From positions 124,001 through 188,000 of the forward strand of contig NZ_DLHM01000001.1 in NCBI RefSeq assembly GCF_002483205.1: a stretch of DNA of 64,000 nucleotides. The letters are read 5' to 3'. The notes under the pieces are model-generated. The model saw only the letters and a list, made by a program, of their open reading frames with translations, did no database searches and was not told the DNA's origin. Positions 35,466 to 44,113 of this stretch are shown here, in pieces. This DNA is from Flavihumibacter sp. UBA7668 (GTDB lineage: Bacteria; Bacteroidota; Bacteroidia; Chitinophagales; Chitinophagaceae). Position numbers and translations under genes: made by a program. Position 1 is the first letter of the stretch; each line of letters begins with the position of its first letter.

Positions 35466-36557
35466 ATGACAAATAACTCAATAAAGATATTCTTACTAAT
35501 TATTGTATCAGGTAATTTCCTTTATTGTAATGGGCAAGAGAAATCTGAACAAATACAAACTGGAACAGATAATTTAGCAATTGGAAAAGTGGTTACTGAA
35601 CTTGATACTCAAATTTGGAAAATATTTCAAGATTCGAAAGGGAACTATTGGTTTGGCAGTAATGGAAACGGTATCTATTATTTAGCCGAAACCGGATTGA
35701 AACTATTTACAACAATAGACAGATTGGTAAACAATACTATACGCGGTATTCAAGAAGATAGAACCGGAAACATATACATTGAAACACCTGAAGGAATAAG
35801 TAAATTTGACGGAAAGCAATTCACTACATTAAAGGTAACAAAATCGTCTTTTAACCAATGGAAATTGAATCCTGCTGACTTGTGGTTTGGTTACAATGCA
35901 AACGATGTATACCGCTATGACGGAGATTCTCTTTTTGAATTAAAATTACCACGAAAAGACTTAAAAACAGCCTTTGGAATAGAACCAGGAGGAGTTCCCT
36001 TTAAAGGACTCAACAATACCCCTTATGCAGTTTTCGGAGTCAACAAAGACAAAGATGGTAATATTTGGTTTGGTACTGCTACCGCTGGTTCTTTTCGGTA
36101 CGATGGCAATTCATTCATATGGTTTGGAGAAAAGGAACTTTCAACTCTTCCAGACGGACGAGTTCCTGGTGTTCGCTCAATGATTCAAGATAAGAACGGT
36201 TATTTTTGGTTAAGTAATTTTTATAGTAAATATAAAATTAACCCAGCCTTGCCAAATGGATATGAAAAGCTAAAAGCAGTTGACTTACCTATAGAAATCA
36301 CAAAAGATAAAATACTTTATTTCAACGCTGGAATAGCAGATGAAGCTGGTAATTTATGGATGACTACATATGGTGGCGGCGTTTGGAAATATGACGGAAA
36401 AAAGCTCACCAACCTTGAAGTAAAAAAAGGTGCAGAAAATGTCTTGCTGGTCTCGATCTACCAGGACAATAATGGAACAATTTGGCTTGGAACTGATAAT
36501 GACGGAGTTTACAAACAAAATGGAGCAATTTTTGAAAAGTATATACCAGAAAGATAA
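35466..36557 (+). CDS. Two-component-regulator-propeller repeat protein
   Basis: 363 residues with an export signal (hydrophobic IKIFLLIIVSGNFLYC, possibly a lipobox). The rest is a beta-propeller of Reg_prop-type repeats: IWKIFQDSKGNYWFGSNGNG, DGNIWFGTATAGSFRYDG, AGNLWMTTYGGGVWKYDG, NGTIWLGTDNDGVYK. These repeats normally form the periplasmic sensor of hybrid two-component regulators, but here no transmembrane helix, kinase or DNA-binding part follows. It is a stand-alone secreted propeller that may bind a glycan or protein. Confidence 0.85.
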   Translation: MTNNSIKIFLLIIVSGNFLYCNGQEKSEQIQTGTDNLAIGKVVTELDTQIWKIFQDSKGNYWFGSNGNGIYYLAETGLKLFTTIDRLVNNTIRGIQEDRTGNIYIETPEGISKFDGKQFTTLKVTKSSFNQWKLNPADLWFGYNANDVYRYDGDSLFELKLPRKDLKTAFGIEPGGVPFKGLNNTPYAVFGVNKDKDGNIWFGTATAGSFRYDGNSFIWFGEKELSTLPDGRVPGVRSMIQDKNGYFWLSNFYSKYKINPALPNGYEKLKAVDLPIEITKDKILYFNAGIADEAGNLWMTTYGGGVWKYDGKKLTNLEVKKGAENVLLVSIYQDNNGTIWLGTDNDGVYKQNGAIFEKYIPER

Positions 36558-36563
36558 TAAGGG

Positions 36564-36600
36564 GATTCACGGCTGTACGAACAGGTTTATTCAGTTTTCA
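36564..36600. repeat. Second copy of the 37-base spacer motif
   Basis: GATTCACGGCTGTACGAACA and the following bases match the motif at 35251-35287 at 31 of 37 positions. In both cases the motif lies downstream of a cassette-type gene. It is followed by ACGTTATCTGCC and the small inverted repeat CTGCC/GGCAG, which resembles the right end of a cassette site. Confidence 0.55.
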
Positions 36601-36691
36601 TATACGTTATCTGCCATTCTTTGGCGGCAGTGCTGACATCAACCGACCGCCAGTGCAAGAAATCAACTGTGACAATGACGAACAAAAGTAA

Positions 36692-36865
36692 AATACTTCT
36701 AAAAATGTTTTCAAACTTCCAGACGGAAGAACTATTACAGGTTGAGGAAAAGAAAATGGGGACATTCCAGAATACCTCGAAAATGTTGAAAACACCTCAT
36801 ATCCGGTTATTGTTGAATATTAATCCGACAATCCTATAGTCAATCGTGTTAAGGGATTGGAAATA
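36692..36865 (+). pseudogene. Remnant of an unknown gene with two in-frame stops
   Basis: One frame reads NVFKLPDGRTITG, a stop, GKENGDIPEYLENVENTSYP, VIVEY, a stop (where a Trp would fit), then SDNPIVNRVKG. The composition and the G-x-D-I-P-x-Y-L pattern look like real coding sequence, whereas the 72-residue open frame overlapping it looks random. The right side is cut by IS91-like copy 3. Family not recognised. Confidence 0.35.
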
Positions 36866-37545
36866 ATGCCGAATCAGCACAAAACCTTTAGGAAGGATGT
36901 GCAGCGCAAAACGCCGGATAAATTCTATTGCAGATAAACCATTTCTTTTTAATACCCACCTGTCGGTAATCCTTGCAGGTAAATTGAACAGTCTGATCAT
37001 TAACACCTATGATGCGATGATTGCTAATGGCAATCTTATGTGTCTATCGTCCCAGGTATTCAATCACCTGGTCAGGACCACTGAAAGAACGTTTGGCATG
37101 CACTACCCAGGGGGTAACAAAAGGCTGGTTGAAAAAATCCGGTGCCTGCTCCGGTAACATTCTTCGAAAACCAGCCACCTACCTTGCCCGGAATACCGAA
37201 CTCATGGCTTTTACCGGATACAGCTGATGCAGCGTGGGTGTTTGCCACCAGGTATGCAGAATGCTTATCATACCGGTTTGAGCACTCAGATGTTTTGGAT
37301 CCGAAACAAAGGATTGAATGGTGCTCCAGGCGTTAGAAAATAATAAGCCATATACAGCCGCCAGTTGATACAATGCCAATTGATTTATCGTATCCGGTAG
37401 AGACCATCTGTGCAATGTATCGGGCATAATTGTTAAGGGTGCTTTTACTACTCCCGGATGTCTTCATGCGACTATTCAGGTGCTTGAATAAATCATGAAA
37501 ACCAGCTACATTAGCACAAGCTTTGGCAACAAGGGTAGAAAGCGC
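36863..37545 (-). mobile_element. IS91-like element, copy 3 (heavily deleted)
   Basis: It shares with copies 1 and 2 the transposase stretch FALHILPKGFVLIRHY, a broken VQFT/DYR segment, and the AWSTIQSFVSDPKHLSAQTG segment. The HUH histidines are deleted: TLHQ runs directly into LYPVKAMSSVFRAR. Part of the recombinase N-terminal domain (SGSSKSTLNNYARYIAQM) survives at the right. Many substitutions suggest it is the oldest of the three copies. Both limits are approximate. Confidence 0.75.
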
Positions 37546-37582
37546 AACAGACACACTGAATCTATAAACTGAATTTTTTAGA

Positions 37583-37930
37583 ATGGATATTAGATTATTA
37601 GTTATACGGACAGACAAAACAGACCGACTTGCAGAATTTTATAGTTTACTCGGGCTAACTTTCGAATATCACAAACATGGCAACTCGCCAATGCATTATT
37701 CAGCGACAATTGGACAAACTGTACTGGAAATTTATCCTCTAACAAAAAGCCAGACAGAGCCAGATAAAAATATCCGTTTGGGTTTTGGTATTGACAACTT
37801 TGAACTAACAATCCAGAAATTAAAAGAATTAGGTGTTGCATTTTCCTTAGAACCTACTCAAACTGACTTTGGCTTTATGACTATTGTTACTGACCCAGAT
37901 GGAAGGAAAGTTGAACTATACAAAAAATAA
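37583..37930 (+). CDS. VOC (glyoxalase-like) family protein
   Basis: 115 residues forming two beta-alpha-beta-beta-beta modules: MDIRLLVIRTDKTDRLAEFY, LLGLTFEYHKHGN, ATIGQTVLEIYPL, then NFELTIQKLKELGVAF and the ending VTDPDGRKVELYKK. That end is the usual close of vicinal-oxygen-chelate proteins (glyoxalase, bleomycin or fosfomycin resistance, dioxygenases). A Glu of VLEIY and of KVELY would bind metal. Substrate unknown. It begins 37 bases after the IS91-like copy 3 remnant. Confidence 0.88.
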   Translation: MDIRLLVIRTDKTDRLAEFYSLLGLTFEYHKHGNSPMHYSATIGQTVLEIYPLTKSQTEPDKNIRLGFGIDNFELTIQKLKELGVAFSLEPTQTDFGFMTIVTDPDGRKVELYKK

Positions 37931-38116
37931 ATATTTGGGATTAATTAGAATATCAATTTACAAATTTATCAGCATTCATAAACGATATAAATATTATATT
38001 CAAATTTTTTACAAATGAATTTGTCATAATAGACAAGCAAGAAAGGTTCTGTTTATTTTTATAGAAATAAAATAATTCTCTATCATTGGAATGAAAACAA
38101 CAGCATTTATTGAATA

Positions 38117-38662
38117 ATGAAAAATAAATTTCATCTATTATTAATTATACTCCTGCTATTCGGTTGTCGATCAAACAAAAAGAATTTTCAACCAATGGTA
38201 AATAAAATAAAGGAGAAGATTGTTTCAGAAAATCCTGAAATTAAGAGCATTGATACGATTTACTTGCTAGTTAGAACACTAACTCCTCAAGACATTATGG
38301 TACTTCAGGCAATTGAATATACATGGGCTGCTACAGAAGCTAAAAGAAATAGGATTCCAGACAGCACTAATTTTGATGAAAAAAGCTATGAAATTCTGGA
38401 CAAATCTGAATCATTGGATAATACAACCCCAGTATATTACGATGCTGCACCATATATAATATTCACTACAAAAGAGGCAGAAAAGAGAATCGGCAATACA
38501 AGAATTATATTCGACAAACAATTTAATATCATTCCAAAATATTCAATAATTAAGAAGATCGCAAACTCCGACAATACAGAATTCAGTTCACAGAAGTATG
38601 CACCATTTAACCATGAAGAGTATCAAACTTTAGAAAAAAATAAAATTCTAAAATACTATTAA
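38117..38662 (+). CDS. Unknown lipoprotein
   Basis: 181 residues with a short lipoprotein signal (MKNKFHLLLIILLLFGC) and an exposed polar N-terminus. It contains TIYLLVRTLTPQDIMVLQAI and PYIIFTTKEAEKRIGNTRII, and no catalytic motif stands out. It is flanked by AT-rich non-coding sequence (the 186 bases upstream contain no gene). Function not recognised. Confidence 0.7.
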   Translation: MKNKFHLLLIILLLFGCRSNKKNFQPMVNKIKEKIVSENPEIKSIDTIYLLVRTLTPQDIMVLQAIEYTWAATEAKRNRIPDSTNFDEKSYEILDKSESLDNTTPVYYDAAPYIIFTTKEAEKRIGNTRIIFDKQFNIIPKYSIIKKIANSDNTEFSSQKYAPFNHEEYQTLEKNKILKYY

Positions 38663-38746
38663 GAACTACTGAGATAATACTGTTACAGATAATGAAATGC
38701 CTGGTGAAAATGACAGACACTTGACAGGAAACTGGTATCAATAACA

Positions 38747-39499
38747 ATGAAAGTACAAATACTTAGCGATTTACATTTGGAATTTGGTAGTTCAAATTTT
38801 GAATTTAAAAATATTGATCTGCTAATACTGGCGGGTGATGTTCATATAGGAGAAAAAGGATATGACTGGTTAAAAGATAAAATAAAAAATATACCGGTAT
38901 TATATGTTTTGGGCAATCACGAATACTATAAAACAAGTTATCCAAAACTTCTAAACAAATTACTTGAAAAGTCGGCTGGTTCAAATATCCATATTCTTGA
39001 GAACAAGTCCATCACATTAGAAGGTATAAATTTTCATGGAACAACTTTGTGGACTGATTTTGAATTATTTGGTGATCCAAAGATTGCCGGATACGCTTGC
39101 CAACAAATTATGAATGACTTCAGGCTAATTAGAATTGATCCAGGTTATTCAAAACTTAGGTCGATTGATGTTCATCGGATTCACTATCGATCATTGAATT
39201 GGTTAAGGAAAAGTCTTAAGGAGTCGGAAGCCAAAACAAATGTCGTGATAACTCATCATGCACCAAGTCCAAAATCGATTCCTATGCAGTTTAAAAACGA
39301 ACTTGTTTCAGCCGGATATGCGTCAGATTTGGGAGATTTTATATTAGAAACAAATCCAGATATTTGGATACACGGCCATGTCCATGAGCCATTTGACTAT
39401 TACATTGGACAAACAAGAATTATCTGTAATCCTCATGGCTATATCCATGAACCATATAATGGGTACAATGCTAATCTTGTCATGGATATTTTCGCATAA
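38747..39499 (+). CDS. Metallophosphoesterase (calcineurin-like)
   Basis: 250 residues, cytosolic. The five metal-binding blocks are all present: SDLHLEF (Asp8, His10), ILAGDVHIG (Asp31), LGNHEYY (Asn57, His58), VVITHHAPS and IHGHVHEPFDY. It hydrolyses phosphomonoesters, phosphodiesters or nucleotides, and the subfamily is common in Bacteroidota as a stand-alone protein. No nuclease partner is adjacent. Intact by all visible criteria. Confidence 0.9.
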   Translation: MKVQILSDLHLEFGSSNFEFKNIDLLILAGDVHIGEKGYDWLKDKIKNIPVLYVLGNHEYYKTSYPKLLNKLLEKSAGSNIHILENKSITLEGINFHGTTLWTDFELFGDPKIAGYACQQIMNDFRLIRIDPGYSKLRSIDVHRIHYRSLNWLRKSLKESEAKTNVVITHHAPSPKSIPMQFKNELVSAGYASDLGDFILETNPDIWIHGHVHEPFDYYIGQTRIICNPHGYIHEPYNGYNANLVMDIFA

Positions 39500-39565
39500 C
39501 AATATTAGAACCTACTGCATTTGCAGCAGATTCTTTTCCAAGGTTGATAAAACACATAGGATCAA

Positions 39566-40105
39566 ATGAAACCAATCAGCCAATACCTGAGACCAAATAT
39601 TAAAATCAAAAAGGGTGACACCATTGTAACCCTACTGTTCTTAACCTCAATTTTTTTGACAATTTGGTCAATTAGTATTTACAGGTTGACTATTATCGAC
39701 AAAAAGCATCTTTTTGCTCCAGCTGCTTTAGGGACACTAATCGCATTTGTTATTATTCTTTTTCGACTCAAAACTAACTATTCATTATTCTGGAAATTTA
39801 TAAATAGTGTCACAATTGGTAGTGGGTTATTTATTTTTGGATTACTTTATTTAAACCAAGAATTTGCTAACAAAGAAACGTATACAGACGACTTTCCGAT
39901 AATTAAGACTGGCAATTTAGCAAGAGGCAGAAAAGGCAGATGCTCCCAGCCTTACGCAATCATTGATTTTTACGGGACACAGAAACAATTAGTCTTTTAC
40001 TGTGAATATGAAAAGACAATCAAAAATTATACAAAAGTAACGGTGACATTTTCAAAAGGATTATTCACCTTTGACGTTATCAAATCAATTAAATTATTAC
40101 AATAA
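39566..40105 (+). CDS. Unknown membrane protein
   Basis: 179 residues with three hydrophobic segments near residues 20-38 (IVTLLFLTSIFLTIWSISIY), 50-66 (APAALGTLIAFVIILF) and 78-97 (SVTIGSGLFIFGLLYL). A soluble C-terminal domain follows, containing GRCSQPYAIIDFYGTQK and LVFYCEYEKTIKNYTK, with two Cys. No family recognised. It belongs to a run of four small envelope-type genes at 39566-42389. Confidence 0.65.
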   Translation: MKPISQYLRPNIKIKKGDTIVTLLFLTSIFLTIWSISIYRLTIIDKKHLFAPAALGTLIAFVIILFRLKTNYSLFWKFINSVTIGSGLFIFGLLYLNQEFANKETYTDDFPIIKTGNLARGRKGRCSQPYAIIDFYGTQKQLVFYCEYEKTIKNYTKVTVTFSKGLFTFDVIKSIKLLQ

Positions 40106-40158
40106 TTTCTTCAGGAAAAAGGTCTTGGGCTGTAAACTCTAAAAATTACTCAACAAGT

Positions 40159-40743
40159 ATGAAAATTATATTGATGCTTCTTTTTCCACTTATTTTTTCA
40201 ACTGATTCATATGGACAGGTAATTAGCTACAATGATTTTAAATCTGTGATTCCTATTTTGCAAAAAGAAGATTTCAAAGGTGCTTTTGACAGGACAAGCA
40301 AATTACAAAGTACAACACAAAATGACAGTTCTGATCTACATGGAATTATTACTTATATGAATTTATTTTCATCAGCAGGTATGGTAACACATGATCAAAT
40401 GACGCATGCTGATTATTTTAAAAATGCGAAAAAATATATCGGACACAGACTTGTCATGTCCTCGCATCCCTGTATTTACAGTTCAGCTACTGGTTACAAC
40501 TCACTGCAATTTGTTACAATTGATGGCGAGTTGATAGGCAAGACTATTGCTACCAATAATGCTAAAACAACAATTATATGCTTTGAATATTTTACATATA
40601 CAGACCAAATAAATCCATCTGAATTCATAGGCAAAAACGTTAGGTGTGGTGGAACCTTGAATTCCGTAGAGGTTAATCCTACTAATTCTAAAGTATGGAT
40701 CTCAAGACTTTATATTGGTAACGCATTTGTCAGAGCACTTTGA
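40159..40743 (+). CDS. Unknown secreted protein
   Basis: 194 residues with a signal peptide ending STDSYGQ. The mature part includes DFKSVIPILQKEDFKGAFD and a beta-rich C-terminal half (FVTIDGELIGKTIATNN, FIGKNVRCGGTLNSVEVNP) that could be a small OB-like or beta-barrel domain. Motif-based function is not apparent. Spacing of 45 bases to the next gene allows a joint transcript. Confidence 0.65.
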   Translation: MKIILMLLFPLIFSTDSYGQVISYNDFKSVIPILQKEDFKGAFDRTSKLQSTTQNDSSDLHGIITYMNLFSSAGMVTHDQMTHADYFKNAKKYIGHRLVMSSHPCIYSSATGYNSLQFVTIDGELIGKTIATNNAKTTIICFEYFTYTDQINPSEFIGKNVRCGGTLNSVEVNPTNSKVWISRLYIGNAFVRAL

Positions 40744-40788
40744 TATAACAACTTAGTTCCTTAGTCTTGAAAAACTTATTTATAAACT

Positions 40789-41244
40789 ATGATAGAAAAT
40801 AAATCAGACTATTTCCAGATTATATTTTCCTGCATAACATGCCTGCTTATTTTTGGTTGCAACACGACAAAAAGCATTTATAAAAGCTCAACATCAAAAA
40901 AAGACTATTTGGTTATTAACGCAGCAACACTGACCCATTGCGGATGCACAAACTTATATGCAACCAATTATAAAAACGGCCAACTGAGTGTTCAAATTTT
41001 CTATAACAATAATTTAGCCCGGAAAACAATATTTACTTACACCCAAGGAAACAAAATACCAAAGACATATTCGCTACTTGCAACAACAAGTGAGAATTTC
41101 ACGACCCCGTTTGATTCGCTCGACCTGAAAATATTTAATGTAATTGATTCAGTTATTATCAATAAGCAAGGCATTACCTATCCAATTCGCTGGACAAAAT
41201 ATAAAGGATATGTGGCAGATACCATTGAAAACCAGTCGTTTTAA
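40789..41244 (+). CDS. Unknown lipoprotein
   Basis: 151 residues with an extended N-terminus and a lipobox near LIFGC (residues 20-24). Mature sequence includes AATLTHCGCTNLYATNYKNG, with two close Cys, and TYPIRWTKYKGYV. Same orientation and style as its neighbours. Function not recognised. Confidence 0.62.
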   Translation: MIENKSDYFQIIFSCITCLLIFGCNTTKSIYKSSTSKKDYLVINAATLTHCGCTNLYATNYKNGQLSVQIFYNNNLARKTIFTYTQGNKIPKTYSLLATTSENFTTPFDSLDLKIFNVIDSVIINKQGITYPIRWTKYKGYVADTIENQSF

Positions 41245-41348
41245 AATGATTTTACATTCCATTTACCATATTTTTACAACTGAAAAATTTCATGCCAGTA
41301 AACATCTCATAGCTTCACCTGATTGTTTAACCACCTCATTTTGTAGTC

Positions 41349-42389
41349 ATGAAGTTTTATATCCTTGCATTTTTGCTCATTGCCACGGTGCTCTCCTACT
41401 CCCTTCTCGCGGATAACCACCCGGATATCAAAACACAGCATGCCGGAACGGCCAAAATCGTTTTCAAATCTACTGATGGTGGACAAACCTGGCAGGATAT
41501 CAGCATAGGCCTGCCAGAAAGGTTGCAGGCAGATGGTATTCGTGGAGATAGCATCTTTGCAACTAATAAAGGGTTGTTACTGAAGGTTGGAAGCGAACGC
41601 TATCACAGTACAGCAACTGCCACAGCTCCTTTCTGGACTAAAGAACCTTCTCCTGACGATAACAGAAGCATTGCTCCGTATAAGTCCGGGATATTAGCCT
41701 ACACTTACTGGGGGGTAAATTTCAAAACGAAAAATGGCACAAGTGTATGGTCGCCGATGTTCGAAAACATTCAGGCACCCCGAATACGCAGTGCCTTTGA
41801 AACTGTCGGAGGCGCCATTTTCTTAGGCACTGACAGCGGCATTTTTAAAACTGAAAACAGCGGAAAAACCTGGAAACTTGTCTATACCGGAGGCCTGGTT
41901 GGACATTTGGCAGAGTCAAATGGCGTTCTCCTGGCCACCAGTATGAGAAAGATTATCAGATCAACCGATAATGGCGAAAGTTGGGAGCCGACAATCAGTG
42001 AGGACAATGTGGCTTTCGATATAAAACCGATCGAAAATGGATTCGTTGCCATTACTGCTAGTTCAGAAGCAGCAACCCGGAACCTTAGCACATCCTTTGA
42101 TGGCGGCAAGACCTGGCAGTCCATTCATTCCGGACTTCAGGACAAAGTTACCATTGATTCCATCTGGCGGACCTGGAATGAGCGCCCTCTTTTGAAAGCT
42201 TTTCAGACTTCAATTACCCGGGTTGGTGAACACTTATTGTCAATTCACCCCCAGGGCCTATTCAAATCATTTGACAAGGGTAAAACATGGAAATTAATAC
42301 TTCCCTCTACAAATGGTAAGAGGTTCAATTTGCTAGGCTCAGGCAATGTGCTTTATGCTATATCAAGCAAGGTAGGAGGTGGATGTTAA
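41349..42389 (+). CDS. Secreted BNR/YCF48-type propeller protein
   Basis: 346 residues with an N-terminal signal or membrane anchor (MKFYILAFLLIATVLSYSLL). Repeats of the Asp-box type follow: VFKSTDGGQTWQDI, IFKTENSGKTWKLV, IRSTDNGESWEP, SFDGGKTWQSI and LFKSFDKGKTWKL. This is a WD40/YCF48-like beta-propeller. It is visibly GC-richer than the preceding cassette genes. It shares repeat type, but not length, with the two giant propellers at 52940-59217. Probably a surface binding protein; sialidase activity is not supported. Confidence 0.8.
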   Translation: MKFYILAFLLIATVLSYSLLADNHPDIKTQHAGTAKIVFKSTDGGQTWQDISIGLPERLQADGIRGDSIFATNKGLLLKVGSERYHSTATATAPFWTKEPSPDDNRSIAPYKSGILAYTYWGVNFKTKNGTSVWSPMFENIQAPRIRSAFETVGGAIFLGTDSGIFKTENSGKTWKLVYTGGLVGHLAESNGVLLATSMRKIIRSTDNGESWEPTISEDNVAFDIKPIENGFVAITASSEAATRNLSTSFDGGKTWQSIHSGLQDKVTIDSIWRTWNERPLLKAFQTSITRVGEHLLSIHPQGLFKSFDKGKTWKLILPSTNGKRFNLLGSGNVLYAISSKVGGGC

Positions 42390-42457
42390 TTTATTTACCG
42401 TTAGTGCCGGATCTTCACAAATGCTTGCATATGAAACAAAAACCCGTTTTCAATTAA

Positions 42458-42678
42458 CGTATTTTTTGGGATGTCGAATTTGACAATATCGATTATGATG
42501 CCAAATCAAATTTTATAAATGAACGGGTCTTGATTCCATGGTTACCGAGGTCTTATTAAACGTCAAATTTTTGCCTGAAACGAGAATGTACCTGGCCAGT
42601 GCTGTGATCAATAAACCACTAAAGGATTTCAGATGCTACACCTTGAGACAGTTGAACCCGGGACTTTTTACTTATTAG
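42458..42678 (+). pseudogene. DUF6922-like remnant with frameshift
   Basis: One frame reads FWDVEFDNIDYDAKSNFINE, ending near 42530. The second frame continues DSMVTEVLLNVKFLPETRMY, LASAVINKPLKDFRCYTLRQ, LNPGLFTY to a stop at 42678. Together they match the pattern of the small DUF6922 proteins encoded beside AbiEii-type nucleotidyltransferase genes in Bacteroidota. The start codon is missing and a frameshift breaks the gene. No partner nucleotidyltransferase remains. Confidence 0.6.
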
Positions 42679-42769
42679 AAAGAAATACTTAGGAAATAAA
42701 TCGCCAGCTTCATACAATATTATAAATCACCTAAAAAGCCTGTATTTGATAGTATCAAATGATGCTATC

Positions 42770-42922
42770 ATGACACTGCCTTATGACATCACCGATGAAT
42801 TTATAAGACTGGTTGCCGCAACTGCAAGCCGCGATCTTAAGAAAGGGATTGATCAGGGATTGTTTGGTAAGTTTGGAGCCATGAATACAACGAAATACAG
42901 AAAAAATCAACCCGCACCATAA
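42770..42922 (+). CDS. Possible short ORF, 50 residues
   Basis: Starting at ATG 42770 it reads MTLPYDITDEFIRLVAATAS and RDLKKGIDQGLFGKFGAMN, with normal-looking composition; the frame is open upstream to about 42740. It may be a genuine small protein or the end of a decayed gene. The opposite strand has an unconvincing overlapping frame. The rest of 42390-43066 shows no gene besides the DUF6922 remnant. Confidence 0.25.
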   Translation: MTLPYDITDEFIRLVAATASRDLKKGIDQGLFGKFGAMNTTKYRKNQPAP

Positions 42923-43066
42923 GAACGCGACGATGTAGAAGATATTCGCAATTGCCGCCGCTACCATTGACTCCGGATTTTTTTCTATTTTAGTAAAATT
43001 AAATTGATTCCATTGAAATAATCTCCAGAGCAGAAATCATTGCTCTGCAAGTAAAAACAACACAGA

Positions 43067-44083
43067 ATGGGAATTTTTGACATATTTAAAAAGAAAGTCA
43101 AATCAACGTTTCCGGAAAATGAACTGGAGCAATGTCTAACCGATGCAGAATCTGATGTAACTGCCAGGAAAGATTTCTATCAGAAATTATTATGGAATCA
43201 ACTGTATGTATTAACCGGTGATTCTGCCAATGCTGAAGGAAACAATACCGATGAAATGTACACAAACATTCAGTTTGTTGTATTACAAGATGGCAAAATT
43301 CCTGTTTTCACATCAACAAACAGAATTTTTGATAATACTGTAATAAAAGAAAAGGTTCCTTTCGTTAGCTTAAAAGGTCAGGATTTATTTGAAGCAGCAA
43401 AAGGTGCCACTTTTATCATAAACCCGTTTTCTAATTATGCAAAAGAATTAATTCCGGAGGAAATTGAAAGCCTTATGAATGGAACTATTTATGACCAAAT
43501 AGAAAAAAACGAAAATCAAAATTTAAAACATAAAGAATTCAATGAGATCTTTGAAAGAGCCGGTAAAAAGCAGAAAGGATTAATATTCTTAGATGGTTAT
43601 AAAAGAAGAAGTATTTCTTCATCCGAAAAACTGAAACTTGAAGAATCAATCGAGGACTATAAAAAATGCCTGGAATTATTTCCTCACCATTGGCAAAGTA
43701 TGGTATTGATAGCAAAGGCTTACCAACGATTAGAAAGACATGCTGAAGCTCTTGAACTATTAGAAGCAGCATTTACCATTGAATTGGAAAATCATACTAT
43801 TCCCATGGAGGCTGCATTAGAGGCTATGCATCTAAAGAACCTGGATAAAGCAATATTTTATTCAACTGAATCATTAAAAAGAAAACCGAATGATTTTGTA
43901 CTAATGGGTAATCATGCCATGAATTTGCTTATTGCCCAAAAGGATACGGACGCATTAAACACAATTGCAGCTGCCATTAGAATTCAGCCAAACGATTCAG
44001 TCAATCGAAATATAGAATCAATCGTGCGGGATGTAATAGCCAGAAGACGAAAAAGACCCAGTTTTGAAGAAACCATACAATAA
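43067..44083 (+). CDS. SseB-domain and TPR protein
   Basis: 338 residues. The N-terminal half resembles the SseB (enhanced serine sensitivity) domain: FPENELEQCLTDAESDVTAR, LQDGKIPVFTSTNRIFD, GATFIINPFSNYAKELIPEE. The C-terminal half has TPR-like repeats (HWQSMVLIAKAYQRLERHAE, ALELLEAAFTIELENHTIP, ESLKRKPNDFVLMGNHAM). Cytosolic, with no catalytic motif. SseB domains are often seen near type VI or polymorphic toxin genes, but none is visible here. Intact. Confidence 0.75.
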   Translation: MGIFDIFKKKVKSTFPENELEQCLTDAESDVTARKDFYQKLLWNQLYVLTGDSANAEGNNTDEMYTNIQFVVLQDGKIPVFTSTNRIFDNTVIKEKVPFVSLKGQDLFEAAKGATFIINPFSNYAKELIPEEIESLMNGTIYDQIEKNENQNLKHKEFNEIFERAGKKQKGLIFLDGYKRRSISSSEKLKLEESIEDYKKCLELFPHHWQSMVLIAKAYQRLERHAEALELLEAAFTIELENHTIPMEAALEAMHLKNLDKAIFYSTESLKRKPNDFVLMGNHAMNLLIAQKDTDALNTIAAAIRIQPNDSVNRNIESIVRDVIARRRKRPSFEETIQ

Positions 44084-44113
44084 ATACCTGAAAAATTGCA
44101 CCATCCTGCTGAC

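Noticed and set aside
42755..42967. 70-residue minus-strand open frame
   Set aside because: Low-quality composition, and it overlaps a plus-strand frame with better protein-like text.
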